A stretch of DNA of 35,257 nt from Thermodesulfovibrio sp. (GCA_013824325.1 PNNP01000003.1:1-35257); one strand, 5' to 3'; positions 16,319-24,545 are shown, counted from the first letter of the stretch. Numbers and translations: made by a program. The notes: generated from the letters alone by a model not told the origin.

Positions 16319-16707
16319 TGCTTGACACATCTGCATATTCTGCTTTTCTCAGAGGAAATGCTGAAATTAAATCATCATTGCAACAAGCAAGTGAGATATT
16401 TCTTAATCCAGTCATACTCGGTGAGTTGTTAGCCGGGTTTTTAATGGGGAAGAGAGAAAAGAAAAACAGAACTGTACTTCAGGAATTCCTTTCTTCTTCA
16501 AGAGTTAAGGTTGTTGAGATTGATGAGGAGACATCAGAAAGGTATGCGGTTATTATAAACTATCTGCGCAAAGAAGGAATACCAATCCCTACCAATGATT
16601 TATGGATATCAGCCTCTGCCATGCAATATGGTTTAAAGGTTTTAACTACCGACAGCCACTACCTGAAGGTGCCCCAGATAATAACCGAATATTATCTGGC
16701 GGACTAA
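16300..16707 (+). CDS. PIN-domain ribonuclease toxin (VapC/FitB-like)
   Basis: A 135-residue PIN domain, a Mg2+-dependent RNase that in VapC toxins usually cuts tRNA or rRNA. All four acidic residues are present: D9 (MLDTSAYSAFLRG), E42 (ILGELLAG), D100 (PTNDLWISASA) and D118 (TTDSHYLKVP), so it is probably active. Two starts are possible: ATG 16300, inside the antitoxin gene with GAGG before it, or ATG 16318, which overlaps the antitoxin stop as TAATG. Either implies translational coupling. No terminator is evident after the stop. Confidence 0.9.
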   Translation: MEEKRIMLDTSAYSAFLRGNAEIKSSLQQASEIFLNPVILGELLAGFLMGKREKKNRTVLQEFLSSSRVKVVEIDEETSERYAVIINYLRKEGIPIPTNDLWISASAMQYGLKVLTTDSHYLKVPQIITEYYLAD

Positions 16708-16788
16708 TATGAGATTATTTAAGAGTTATTGTTGTATTTGGGGGAAGGAAAAAGTGCAGAAAAAATTATTTGAGGAGGGAGGTGGGGA

Positions 16789-16845
16789 ATGAAAAAGATA
16801 TTAGATAAATCTGGGAAGTGTCCCTCTATTTCCCTCTATTGGTGA
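16789..16845 (+). CDS. Possible 18-codon leader peptide before nnr
   Basis: ATG 16789 follows a very strong purine-rich ribosome site (GGAGGGAGGTGGGG) and opens an 18-residue frame, MKKILDKSGKCPSISLYW, that stops five bases before the nnr ATG. nnr itself has only a weak GGTGA site, so the short frame could deliver ribosomes to it. Its second half comes from tandem CCCTCTATTT words, so the frame may be an accident of repeat insertion. Confidence 0.35.
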   Translation: MKKILDKSGKCPSISLYW

Positions 16846-16850
16846 TTCAG

Positions 16851-18407
16851 ATGAAGGTTGTAACTTCAGATGAGATGCGGGAGATTGACAGGGTTACTAT
16901 TGAGAAGTATGGCATCCCAGGCCCTGTTCTGATGGAAAGATCTGGACTTGCTGTTGCCTTGAGGGTAAAAGAACTTTACTCATCAAAAAAAGTTGTTGTT
17001 CTATGCGGCAGCGGCAACAATGGAGGAGACGGGCTTGTTGCTGCAAGAAATCTTCATAACATGGGTTTCAGGGTAAATATTTTAATCTTTGCTCCAAAAG
17101 ATGCCTTGAGTCCTGATTGCAAAGCTCAGTATGAAATAGCAAAAAAAATTGGTGTCCCTGTTGAATTCAGGAAGGGTATTAATAGAAGGGATATACATGG
17201 TTCGGTTGTGATTGATGCTGTTTTCGGTACAGGACTCAGCAGAATAGTTACAGGGGAGATTGCAAAGATATTTACATTGCTTAACAATTCGGATACGCAT
17301 GTCATTTCTGTGGACATTCCATCCGGCATATCATCAGATACAGGAAAAATCTTGGGACAAGCTATAAAAGCTGACTTTACTATAACATTCGGATTGCCAA
17401 AAAGAGGACATTATCTCTATCCGGGTGCAGAATATACAGGTAAACTTTTTGTTGAAGACATTGGATTTCCTGACGGACTTTTAAGTTCAAATAAAATAAA
17501 AGTAGATTTGATTGAAAAGGAGTTCATAACAGGCTTAATTCCTCAGAGACCTAAATATTCCCACAAAGGCGATTATGGTCATGTCCTCGTAGTAGCAGGC
17601 TCAAAGGGCAAAACCGGCGCTGCCCTGATGACTGCAAAGGCATGCATGAGAAGCGGTGCCGGACTTGTAACCATTGGTGTTCCGGAATCATTGATGAATG
17701 TTTTTCAGCGCAGGGTTACTGAGGAAATGACCCTGCCGTTACCTGATGACGGCAGAGGTATGTTATCAGCAAATTCAATAAACACAATACTGGACTTTGC
17801 ATCAAAGAAAGCTGATGTTGTTGCTGTAGGACCCGGCATCGGTGTTTCATCAGATACAGAAAAAATTGTCGTTGAGCTTGTAAAGAAATCACCTTTGCCA
17901 ATAGTCATAGATGCAGACGGAATAAATTGTTTAAAAGGAAGAAGGAGTGTTTTGAAGAATGCAAAGTCACCTGTAATTTTGACTCCTCATCCCGGGGAAA
18001 TGGCAAGGCTCTTAAGCCAGAAGTCAGGAGATAGAAGTCAGAAGTCAGAAGTCGAACTGCGTAAAGAAATAGAGCAGGACAGGATTAATATGGCTGTTTC
18101 GTTTGCAAAAGGGACAGGAACTTATGTAGTTTTAAAGGGAGTGCCTACAATTGTTTCTGTTCCTGAAGGCAATGCATACATTAACACTACCGGCAATCCG
18201 GGAATGGCTACTGCCGGCTCAGGGGATGTCTTAACAGGCATAATCGCTTCTTTAATGGGACAGGGATTAAATCCTGTGGATGCATCCATTCTCGGTGTTT
18301 ATCTTCATGGACTTGCAGGTGACATTGCAGCAAAGAAAAAGGGGGAACATTCTTTGATTGCATCGGATATTATTAATTCCCTGCCTGCTGCCTTTTCCGA
18401 CATATAG
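16851..18407 (+). CDS. nnr: Bifunctional NAD(P)HX epimerase / ADP-dependent NAD(P)HX dehydratase
   Basis: Nnr repairs hydrated NADH and NADPH: the N-terminal YjeF domain epimerises the R form and the C-terminal ribokinase-like domain dehydrates the S form with ADP. The 518-residue protein starts MKVVTSDEMREIDR and has GSGNNGGDGLVAAR, DAVFGTGL and VDIPSG in the first domain. The second (from about 225) has HKGDYGHVLVVAGS, GPGIG, IDADGIN, TPHPGEMARLL and TAGSGDVLTGI. The frame is open to 16818 but ATG 16851 matches family starts. Residues about 389-402 (SQKSGDRSQKSEV), just after the HPGEMARLL motif, are a repetitive-tract insertion (18015-18054). Confidence 0.95.
   Translation: MKVVTSDEMREIDRVTIEKYGIPGPVLMERSGLAVALRVKELYSSKKVVVLCGSGNNGGDGLVAARNLHNMGFRVNILIFAPKDALSPDCKAQYEIAKKIGVPVEFRKGINRRDIHGSVVIDAVFGTGLSRIVTGEIAKIFTLLNNSDTHVISVDIPSGISSDTGKILGQAIKADFTITFGLPKRGHYLYPGAEYTGKLFVEDIGFPDGLLSSNKIKVDLIEKEFITGLIPQRPKYSHKGDYGHVLVVAGSKGKTGAALMTAKACMRSGAGLVTIGVPESLMNVFQRRVTEEMTLPLPDDGRGMLSANSINTILDFASKKADVVAVGPGIGVSSDTEKIVVELVKKSPLPIVIDADGINCLKGRRSVLKNAKSPVILTPHPGEMARLLSQKSGDRSQKSEVELRKEIEQDRINMAVSFAKGTGTYVVLKGVPTIVSVPEGNAYINTTGNPGMATAGSGDVLTGIIASLMGQGLNPVDASILGVYLHGLAGDIAAKKKGEHSLIASDIINSLPAAFSDI
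18015..18054 (+). repeat. Tandem AGAAGTC tract in frame in nnr
   Basis: Three to four copies of CAGAAGT / AGAAGTC words encode SQKSGDRSQKSEV in a surface-type loop. The same word occurs in spoIID at 28271-28283. Confidence 0.8.
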
Positions 18408-18426
18408 ATAAATTGGAAAGTTAGAG

Positions 18427-18480
18427 TTAACCCGGATGTCCCTTGCATATTATTGTGATTTTTATAATAATGTGGGTTAA
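18427..18480 (+). promoter_or_regulatory. Hairpin reaching the pgeF start codon, containing a dispersed-repeat copy
   Basis: TTAACCC (18427-18433) pairs with GGGTTAA (18474-18480), whose last base is the A of the pgeF ATG. An inner partial pair (CATATTATT with TAATAATGTG) would extend the stem. Bases 18432-18448 (CCGGATGTCCCTTGCAT) match the reverse complement of the 11542 repeat arm at 15 of 17 positions. Folded, it could mask the ribosome site of pgeF. Confidence 0.5.
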
Positions 18481-19166
18481 TGATTCATGAAATAATAAAT
18501 CCAGATATCTTCAGCGGATGCAACATAAAGGCGTTTTTTACCACAAAAGCATTGAGTGGTGATTTAAAGACTGTTTCAAAGATTTCCGGTGTGTCTTTGA
18601 AAAATATCTATCTGCCCATTCAGAAGCATACAAACAGGGTTATGGTTTTTGATAATGATTTTGAGCCAAGAATAGCTGATGCTGTTGTGACCGGACAGAA
18701 AGGCATTCTGGTCGGTGTTCAGGTTGCAGACTGCGTGCCTATACTCATGTATGATAAAGAGAAAAAAGTTATAGCTGCTGTTCATGCAGGATGGAGAGGA
18801 ACCGCAGCAGAGATTTTGAAGAAAACAATAAAGATTTTCTTTGATAAATTCTATTCATCACCTTCTGATATATTGATAGCCATTGGACCTTCAATAAAAT
18901 GGTGCTGCTACGGCGTTGGATATGAAGCGATAGAGGCAGTTCAGAAGGCAACAGGCAAGGGTGATTATTTTATGACAAAAGGCGGGAAATACTGTCTTGA
19001 CCTTCCTGCTGCAAATAAATATCAGGCAATCACTCTCGGAATTAACCCTGAAAATATATGGATGTCTGATGAATGCACTTTCTGCCTTCCTGAAAAATAT
19101 TATTCATACAGATATGCAAAAGGCACAGCAGAAAGGCAATATGGCTTTATCGGGATTCCAAATTAA
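18480..19166 (+). CDS. pgeF: Peptidoglycan editing factor PgeF (YfiH/LACC1 family)
   Basis: Members are Zn-dependent; E. coli YfiH limits misincorporation of Ser into UDP-MurNAc peptides, and relatives act on purine nucleosides. The 228-residue protein has IQKHTNRV (H50), VQVADCVPILMYD (C85), VHAGWRGTA (H102) - the Cys-His-His metal set - plus IGPSIKWCCYGVG and a C-terminal SYRYAKGTAERQYGFIGI matching the usual S-R-x-G-T-R-N-W-ending. It lies 72 bp after nnr and its 3' end overlaps that of the convergent oxidoreductase gene by 20 bp. The older label multicopper polyphenol oxidase is not supported by any copper motif here. Confidence 0.9.
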   Translation: MIHEIINPDIFSGCNIKAFFTTKALSGDLKTVSKISGVSLKNIYLPIQKHTNRVMVFDNDFEPRIADAVVTGQKGILVGVQVADCVPILMYDKEKKVIAAVHAGWRGTAAEILKKTIKIFFDKFYSSPSDILIAIGPSIKWCCYGVGYEAIEAVQKATGKGDYFMTKGGKYCLDLPAANKYQAITLGINPENIWMSDECTFCLPEKYYSYRYAKGTAERQYGFIGIPN

Positions 19167-20925
19167 TTTTATCCAAAATGTCATTTTTTATATATTCAAT
19201 TGCCTTGCGCACATACTGTTCATCGAGCATGCCCGTTGATGCAGGTGTTTCGAAAATCCTTTTGGGAATCCTGAGGGTATCAAATGAAAAGCCTTCCCTT
19301 AGTTTGAAAATGTATTTTTCGGCATGAATCTTTTCGCCAATTTTTTTCAGTTCATCTTCTGATGTGTCAAGCCCTGCTATTCTAAGGGCATCAACAACAA
19401 CGTCAGGCTTGTATACCTCTCTTGCAAAGAAACATATAACGAGGCTTGAGAGAACCTGACGCCATCTTTCTTCACCGAGCAATTCTGAGGCAAGGTCAGC
19501 CGGAGAAAGATTTTTGTCAACCATTAGTTTTTTGTCCAAGGCATAACCTGCCATATCCAGATGGCTGTGGCGGGAGCCTATTAGATGCCCTATCTGGCAT
19601 GCAGGCCCTGTATGGTAGCCGGGCATTTCATTTTTTCCGAATGCAAGGGCAAAATCCTGCCCGCCGTATATTGATGAAACATGTTCAACACCCTTTGAAA
19701 GAGCCTCGTAAAAATCGTTATGCTGTTCGACCATCAATCTGACTGCATCTAAATAAGCAGGATAATATCCCCATTGCAGTTTTAAGCCATTGGTTTCTTT
19801 TTCTGAAATAAGTCCTTTTTCCTGTGCTTCGGTTGCCCACGCCAGTATAACGCCTGTGCTGATGCAGTCCAGACCATATGCCTCTATGCTGTCAATGAGT
19901 TTCAGCATGCCCTCGGTATCCGAACCGCCGAGCATTGAGCCGACTGCATAAATCAGTTCATAGTCATAGCATATCATCGTGGTTTTATAAAAATAAGGCT
20001 CATCCTTATAAGGTTCTCTGAGGGCAGCGATATGAATGCATCCCACAGGACAGTGAGCACATGCCAGACGCTTTCCGAGATGTCCCTCGGCAAGTCTCTC
20101 ACCCGAAATCTTTTCAGCATCCTCAAAGATGTTTGCCCTGAGATTTCTTGTTGGAAGCCCGCCTGACATGTTCAGTGGAAGTATATTCACGGGTGTTCCG
20201 ATATCATGATATTTTTTCATTACGGGTGATGATGTTGCTGCATTGAATATTTCATCATAAAGCTTCATATAGTCTGGCATGTCACTTACAGGAAGTGAGC
20301 GTTTACCTGAAACAACCACAGCTTTTAATTTTTTGCTGCCGAAAACAGCGCCTAATCCAAGCCTTCCAAAATGGCGGTAAGTCTCGGTAGTCACACAGGC
20401 AAACGGGATAAGTTTCTCACCTGCACGGCCTATTCTCATTATTGTCCGGAGTCCTGATGAAGGCTCATTTGCCCTGATAATACGGCCTGCGGTTATGCTT
20501 TTGCCCATTCCCCATAATGATGAAGCATCTCTAAAAAAAACTTTGTTACCATGAATAGCAAGATAACACGGTCTTTCACTCGCACCTTTTATTACAATAG
20601 CGCCGTATCCTGCCATGCGGATGGATATTGCGCTTCTTCCCCCTGCATGGCTTTCACCAAGGTTTCCTGTATGAGGGGATTTGAACATCGCCACGGTCTT
20701 TGAGGCAACAGGGAAAAGTCCTGTAAGCGGACCCACAGCGAATATTATGGGATTTTCAGGGCTGAAAGGGTCAATGCCTTCAGGGCATTCTTCCCTGAGA
20801 AGCTGTATTGCAACGCCTGCACCGCCTATATGTTTGCCGAAAAGGTCGTCCCTGTACTCTGTATGGAAACGTTTTTTTGAAAGGTCAATGTATAGCACTT
20901 TATTGAGCGGGTTGTCCTTAAACAT
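19147..20925 (-). CDS. Aldehyde:ferredoxin oxidoreductase (tungstopterin family)
   Basis: This family oxidises aldehydes to carboxylic acids (or reduces acids) with a tungsten bis-pterin centre and one [4Fe-4S] cluster. The 592-residue protein has the N-terminal NKVLYIDLSKK and GGAGVAIQLL, the pterin-site segment SPHTGNLGESHAGGRSA, RFGRLGLGAVFGSKKLKAV-type block (residues about 205-223), the cluster motif CAHCPVGC and the fourth cysteine in SLVICFFAREVY. YDYELIYAVGSMLG carries the conserved Glu region. The frame is open to 20994, but ATG 20925 has CAGGAGG upstream and suits the family. It overlaps the polyferredoxin stop by eight bases; that protein is the likely electron partner. Substrate unknown. 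Confidence 0.95.
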   Translation of the reverse strand: MFKDNPLNKVLYIDLSKKRFHTEYRDDLFGKHIGGAGVAIQLLREECPEGIDPFSPENPIIFAVGPLTGLFPVASKTVAMFKSPHTGNLGESHAGGRSAISIRMAGYGAIVIKGASERPCYLAIHGNKVFFRDASSLWGMGKSITAGRIIRANEPSSGLRTIMRIGRAGEKLIPFACVTTETYRHFGRLGLGAVFGSKKLKAVVVSGKRSLPVSDMPDYMKLYDEIFNAATSSPVMKKYHDIGTPVNILPLNMSGGLPTRNLRANIFEDAEKISGERLAEGHLGKRLACAHCPVGCIHIAALREPYKDEPYFYKTTMICYDYELIYAVGSMLGGSDTEGMLKLIDSIEAYGLDCISTGVILAWATEAQEKGLISEKETNGLKLQWGYYPAYLDAVRLMVEQHNDFYEALSKGVEHVSSIYGGQDFALAFGKNEMPGYHTGPACQIGHLIGSRHSHLDMAGYALDKKLMVDKNLSPADLASELLGEERWRQVLSSLVICFFAREVYKPDVVVDALRIAGLDTSEDELKKIGEKIHAEKYIFKLREGFSFDTLRIPKRIFETPASTGMLDEQYVRKAIEYIKNDILDKINLESR

Positions 20926-21343
20926 TTTCGACCTCCTGTTCAGCATCATCGCCTTTTTGAAATTCAATGACAGTGTAAGGACAGTATTTTGCACAGTAGC
21001 CGCAGTGACGGCATATCAAAGGCTTGTTGCTCTCATCATCCCAGAATACAGCACTAAGAATGCATGCATTAACACATAATCCGCAGCCATTGCATTTTTC
21101 TGCTTTTAAAAGAACACCGCCGCTTTTCCTGATAATAAGGGCATCTTCAGGACATGCCCTTGCACAGGGCGGGTCCTCGCACGCCCTGCAGACTACTGTC
21201 ATAAAGCCTCTCTGTATACCGCCGGCAGATTTTACGGCAATGCATGTCTTTGACAGTCCTGCCTCTTTGTGTATTCTTGTGCAGGCAAACATGCAGCTCT
21301 GGCAACCTACACATTTCTCCGTATCAATGACTTCCAATCTCAT
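20918..21343 (-). CDS. Four-cluster [4Fe-4S] ferredoxin (CooF/HycB-like), likely partner of the oxidoreductase
   Basis: A 141-residue electron-transfer protein with 16 cysteines in four motifs: CVGCQSCMFAC, CRACEDPPCARACP, CNGCGLCVNAC and CRHCGYCAKYCP, enough for four [4Fe-4S] clusters. There is no signal peptide, so it is cytoplasmic. The same arrangement serves as electron-transfer subunit in several oxidoreductases and hydrogenases. It precedes the aldehyde oxidoreductase with an eight-base overlap, so the two are translationally coupled. The ATG has no clear Shine-Dalgarno, and a TATAAT-like box lies very close upstream, so the leader may be very short. Confidence 0.92.
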   Translation of the reverse strand: MRLEVIDTEKCVGCQSCMFACTRIHKEAGLSKTCIAVKSAGGIQRGFMTVVCRACEDPPCARACPEDALIIRKSGGVLLKAEKCNGCGLCVNACILSAVFWDDESNKPLICRHCGYCAKYCPYTVIEFQKGDDAEQEVENV

Positions 21344-21401
21344 AACATATTCATTATATAATAGATAATAACCATTCTGCTCTGCAGCAGCATTTTTGAA
21401 T

Positions 21402-21430
21402 TTGATTTTGCCTTAATTGTGCCGTATTAT
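21402..21430 (+). promoter_or_regulatory. Candidate sigma70 promoter of the CBS-tsaE-nadK run
   Basis: TTGATT (21402-21407), a 17-nt spacer and TATTAT (21425-21430): four of six and five of six consensus matches. It lies in the 144-bp divergent gap, about 58 bp before the CBS gene. Confidence 0.5.
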
Positions 21431-21487
21431 ATCTTCATGCTATCTGAATAAGCAGGATAACCCGAAATCCAGTTCAAAGGAGAACAG

Positions 21488-21937
21488 ATGTTAAAGGCAA
21501 AAGACATAATGACAAGGGATGTTATAACAGTCAAACCCGCTACAACAATTGAAGAGCTGGCACGGATACTCATGCAGAACAAGGTCAGCGGTGCGCCCGT
21601 TGTCAATGATGAGGGGGATTTGATAGGCATAGTTACGGAAAATGACCTTATCAGTCAGAACAAGCGGTTTCATATACCCACGATTGTAAGGCTTTTTGAT
21701 GCCTTTATTGTTTTTGCAAGCACAAGCAGGATAGAAAAAGAGATAAAAAAGATGGCTGCGGTTACCGTGGATGGCATTTGCACAAAAGAAGTTATAAGCG
21801 TAACTGAAGATACACCTGTGGAGGATATAGCTACTATAATGTCAGAAAAAAAGGTGCATCTAATCCCTGTTGTTGAAGGGAAAAAGATAAAAGGTATAAT
21901 CGGCAAGATTGATTTGATTAAGGGCTTGAGCAGGTAA
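21488..21937 (+). CDS. CBS-domain-pair protein
   Basis: A 149-residue protein made of two CBS motifs (about 1-55 and 90-147), each starting with the typical AKDIMTRDVITV / VDGICTKEVISV and ending in GIVTENDLI / GIIGKIDLI. Such stand-alone pairs bind adenosine nucleotides (AMP, ATP, SAM, c-di-AMP) and act as energy or second-messenger sensors. No enzymatic domain is attached. AAGGAG lies five bases before the ATG. It heads the long plus-strand run, and a c-di-AMP phosphodiesterase-like gene lies farther down it; any link between the two is speculative. Confidence 0.9.
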   Translation: MLKAKDIMTRDVITVKPATTIEELARILMQNKVSGAPVVNDEGDLIGIVTENDLISQNKRFHIPTIVRLFDAFIVFASTSRIEKEIKKMAAVTVDGICTKEVISVTEDTPVEDIATIMSEKKVHLIPVVEGKKIKGIIGKIDLIKGLSR

Positions 21938-21963
21938 ACTTATTGCTGCATTCAGAGAGAATC

Positions 21964-22419
21964 ATGGATTGTTTAATGTTAATCACAGGCAGCAGCGAAG
22001 AGACAGAGGATATTGGTTTTAAGCTCGGAACTTATTTAAAAACTCATGGAGGTGCAAAAACAGTCTGCCTTTTCGGTGAACTCGGTGCAGGCAAAACCAC
22101 TTTCATTAAAGGCATTGCATCGGCTTTCAATATCCCCAAGAGGGATATTAGCAGTGCCAGTTTCGTTATAGTGGCGGAATATGAAACTTCACCGCCTTTT
22201 TATCACATTGACCTATACAGGCTGGAAAAAGACACTGATGTTGAAGATGCGGGAATATGGGAATATATAGAATCGGATGGAATTGCTGTTATTGAGTGGG
22301 CTGAAAGGCTTGATGAAATACCTGAAAATGCTGTTAAAGTCAGAATAAACCTGTTGAGTGAAGAATCAAGGGAAATAATTATTGAGGGGATAAATGAAAA
22401 AGATTGGAATAATATGTAA
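21964..22419 (+). CDS. tsaE: tRNA t6A biosynthesis ATPase TsaE
   Basis: TsaE is the ATPase that works with TsaB and TsaD to make threonylcarbamoyladenosine at tRNA position 37. The product is about 151 residues with Walker A GELGAGKTT (38-46), an SASF motif where SPTF is usual, FYHIDLYRL, and IEWAER. The frame is open to TTG 21943; ATG 21964 (GAGAGA upstream) or ATG 21976 are better starts. Its end overlaps nadK by 26 bp. The SPTF-to-SASF change keeps the serine and phenylalanine and is probably tolerated. Confidence 0.93.
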   Translation: MDCLMLITGSSEETEDIGFKLGTYLKTHGGAKTVCLFGELGAGKTTFIKGIASAFNIPKRDISSASFVIVAEYETSPPFYHIDLYRLEKDTDVEDAGIWEYIESDGIAVIEWAERLDEIPENAVKVRINLLSEESREIIIEGINEKDWNNM

Positions 22420-23245
22420 ATCAGGTAGGCCGGAACCTCTTCAGATATTAAAAGAGCTGCTTCCGCGGCTTAGAAGTAATAACTGTGAAGTCTTTCTTGA
22501 TATGGAGACTGCCGCAGAGCTTAATCTCAATGGCTATCCAAGACCGCAGATACCGTCACTAACAGATATTATAATAGTGCTTGGCGGTGACGGAACAATG
22601 CTTGGGGTTGCAAGACTTGTCGGCAGCAAGGATGTCCCCATACTCGGGGTTAATCTGGGAGGACTCGGCTTTATAACAGAGGTTAACAAGGATAAGATAT
22701 TTGAAGCATTGGGCAAGGTCCTGTCAGGGAATTACACCATAGAAGAGCGGATAATGCTTTCTGCTGCTGTTTATCGCAACAACGAGAATATTGAGAATTT
22801 TTTAGTCTTAAACGATGTGGTTATAAACAAGGGTGTGCTTGCAAGGATTATAGACCTCGAAACATATATAAATGGCTCATATGTTACAACCTTCAGGGCA
22901 GACGGTCTTATTATCTCTACACCGACCGGTTCCACGGCATATTCTCTGGCGGCTGGCGGTCCGATTCTTTATCCGACGATGAACAGCATTGTTCTGACGC
23001 CGATCTGTCCGCATACCCTGACAAACAGACCCATTGTGCTGCCCGATGATTTTAGTCTTGAGGTAATGCTCGGTTCCGAGAGCGAGCAGGTCTTTCTGAC
23101 ACTTGACGGTCAGGTGGGATTCTCATTGAGAAAAGGCGACACTGTTAAGATAAAAAAGTCGGAATGTAAGACAAAGCTTCTTATACCTTTTGAGCGGGAT
23201 TATTTTCAGATTCTCAGAACAAAGCTGAAATGGGGTGAAAGATAA
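22394..23245 (+). CDS. nadK: NAD kinase
   Basis: Phosphorylates NAD to NADP. The 283-residue protein has MKKIGIICKSGRPE, the catalytic GGDGTML (D66), LGVNLGGLGFIT, LNDVVINKG and the NAD-binding DGLIISTPTGSTAYSLAAGGPI region, followed by TPICPHTLTNRPIVLP. The length is typical. GAGGGG lies close before the ATG, inside the end of tsaE. Confidence 0.97.
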   Translation: MKKIGIICKSGRPEPLQILKELLPRLRSNNCEVFLDMETAAELNLNGYPRPQIPSLTDIIIVLGGDGTMLGVARLVGSKDVPILGVNLGGLGFITEVNKDKIFEALGKVLSGNYTIEERIMLSAAVYRNNENIENFLVLNDVVINKGVLARIIDLETYINGSYVTTFRADGLIISTPTGSTAYSLAAGGPILYPTMNSIVLTPICPHTLTNRPIVLPDDFSLEVMLGSESEQVFLTLDGQVGFSLRKGDTVKIKKSECKTKLLIPFERDYFQILRTKLKWGER

Positions 23246-23257
23246 ATAAAAAAGCAG

Positions 23258-24037
23258 ATGACAGTAGAATTAAAAGATAGCATAAAAACATTGCTCGAAT
23301 TTTATGGAGCATTCGGTTTTGAAAGTCTGCCTTTAAAATACAGTGATGGGTTATCAGTAATGAGTAATGAGTTCAAGGAATTTAGAAAATCTGAAAACAC
23401 ATCACTCGTCACGCATCACTCATTACATGAGAAACAGGCGGCTCTGAATGAACTGCGTGAAGAAATAGACAAGTGTCAGAGGTGCAGACTTTCAAAGGAC
23501 AGAAAAAACATTGTTTTTGGCGAAGGCAATATCAATGCAAGGATAATGTTTATAGGAGAGGCACCCGGCAGGGAAGAGGACGAGCAGGGCAGACCTTTTG
23601 TCGGAGATGCCGGACAGATTTTGACAAGCCTTATCAATAAAATGGGCGAAGGCAGAGGTTTTATGAGAAAGGATGTTTATATCGCAAATATCGCAAAATG
23701 CAGGCCGCCGATGAACCGTGACCCGCAGGATAACGAGATAAAAACCTGCCTCCCTTTCCTCAATAAACAGATTGAAATCATATCTCCAATGGTTATAATA
23801 GCTCTGGGCAGGGTCTCAGCACATACACTTTTAGGAATATCAGTGCCCCTTGCTAAATTCTCAATTACCAGAGTCAGGGGAAGATTTTACGAATATGAAG
23901 CAGGCGGGAGGATTATCCCTGTTATGCCGACATTCCATCCTGCATATTTTCTCAGGAATCCGAAGGACAAGTATTTAACATGGGACGATGCTCAGGCTGT
24001 TCTGAAAAAAATAGATTCGATGGAGGGTACGCCATGA
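23258..24037 (+). CDS. Family 4 (Fe-S) uracil-DNA glycosylase
   Basis: Removes uracil from DNA to start base-excision repair. The 259-residue protein has [4Fe-4S] cysteines C73 and C76 (CQRC), C148 (IAKCRPP) and C164, motif [18 protein letters not shown] (100-116) and motif B HPAYF. Residues 1-28 form an extra N-terminal helix seen in longer family members. Residues 29-57 are a low-complexity linker encoded by a palindromic tract (23341-23430), outside the catalytic fold. The similar phage DNA-polymerase-related label used for this family is outdated. The stop overlaps the HIT gene as ATGA. Confidence 0.93.
   Translation: MTVELKDSIKTLLEFYGAFGFESLPLKYSDGLSVMSNEFKEFRKSENTSLVTHHSLHEKQAALNELREEIDKCQRCRLSKDRKNIVFGEGNINARIMFIGEAPGREEDEQGRPFVGDAGQILTSLINKMGEGRGFMRKDVYIANIAKCRPPMNRDPQDNEIKTCLPFLNKQIEIISPMVIIALGRVSAHTLLGISVPLAKFSITRVRGRFYEYEAGGRIIPVMPTFHPAYFLRNPKDKYLTWDDAQAVLKKIDSMEGTP
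23341..23430 (+). repeat. Palindromic GTAATGAGT / ACTCATTAC tract in frame in the uracil-DNA glycosylase gene
   Basis: GTAATGAGT (23357-23365) and ACTCATTAC (23418-23426) are perfect inverted partners, as are AGTGATG (23342-23348) and CATCACT (23414-23420). The spacer is about 40 bp. The encoded peptide is [11 protein letters not shown] ... [11 protein letters not shown]. Confidence 0.8.
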
Positions 24038-24513
24038 AAACAATATGGGCGCCATGGAGGATGGAATATATCCTCTCTGAAAAGGATAAGGATTGTCTGT
24101 TTTGTGTGAAACCTAATGAGAAGAGTGACAGGGATAACCTGATTCTTTACAGGGATAAAAATGTCTATGTCATAATGAACAAATACCCTTACAACAACGG
24201 ACATCTTATGGTTGTGCCATATTTCCACACATCCTCTTTTGACGGTCTTTCTGATAATGTCCTCTTTGATATTATCAGGATAACGAAATACTCGGTTGAT
24301 TGTCTCGGGAACGCATTTCATCCTGAAGGATTCAATGTCGGGATTAACATCGGCGCCCCTGCAGGAGCCGGCATAGAAGAACATATCCACGTTCATATAG
24401 TTCCGAGATGGGCAGGCGACACAAATTTCATGACAGCAGTCGGGGAGGTAAAAGTTATTCCGGAACATCTCCTTGAGACCTATAACAAGCTTTATCCGAT
24501 TTTCAACCCTTGA
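24034..24513 (+). CDS. HIT-family nucleotide hydrolase/phosphorylase (Ap4A phosphorylase-like)
   Basis: A 159-residue histidine-triad protein with the catalytic HIHVHIVPRW motif. Its N-terminus [13 protein letters not shown] and CLFC pair place it in the subgroup related to Ap4A phosphorylase and GalT-like enzymes, which cleave dinucleotide polyphosphates or nucleoside phosphoramidates. The CxxC near residues 22-25 may bind zinc. GGAGGG lies six bases before ATG 24034, which overlaps the glycosylase stop; an upstream in-frame start at 23980 would put 18 non-homologous residues in front and is rejected. Confidence 0.93.
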   Translation: MKTIWAPWRMEYILSEKDKDCLFCVKPNEKSDRDNLILYRDKNVYVIMNKYPYNNGHLMVVPYFHTSSFDGLSDNVLFDIIRITKYSVDCLGNAFHPEGFNVGINIGAPAGAGIEEHIHVHIVPRWAGDTNFMTAVGEVKVIPEHLLETYNKLYPIFNP

Positions 24514-24545
24514 CTGCTTTAATTCATCCTCTGTAAACTAAACTG

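Noticed and set aside
24034-24513. Start of the HIT gene at 23980
   Set aside because: The extra residues overlap the glycosylase C-terminus in another frame and do not fit the family; ATG 24034 has a strong ribosome site.
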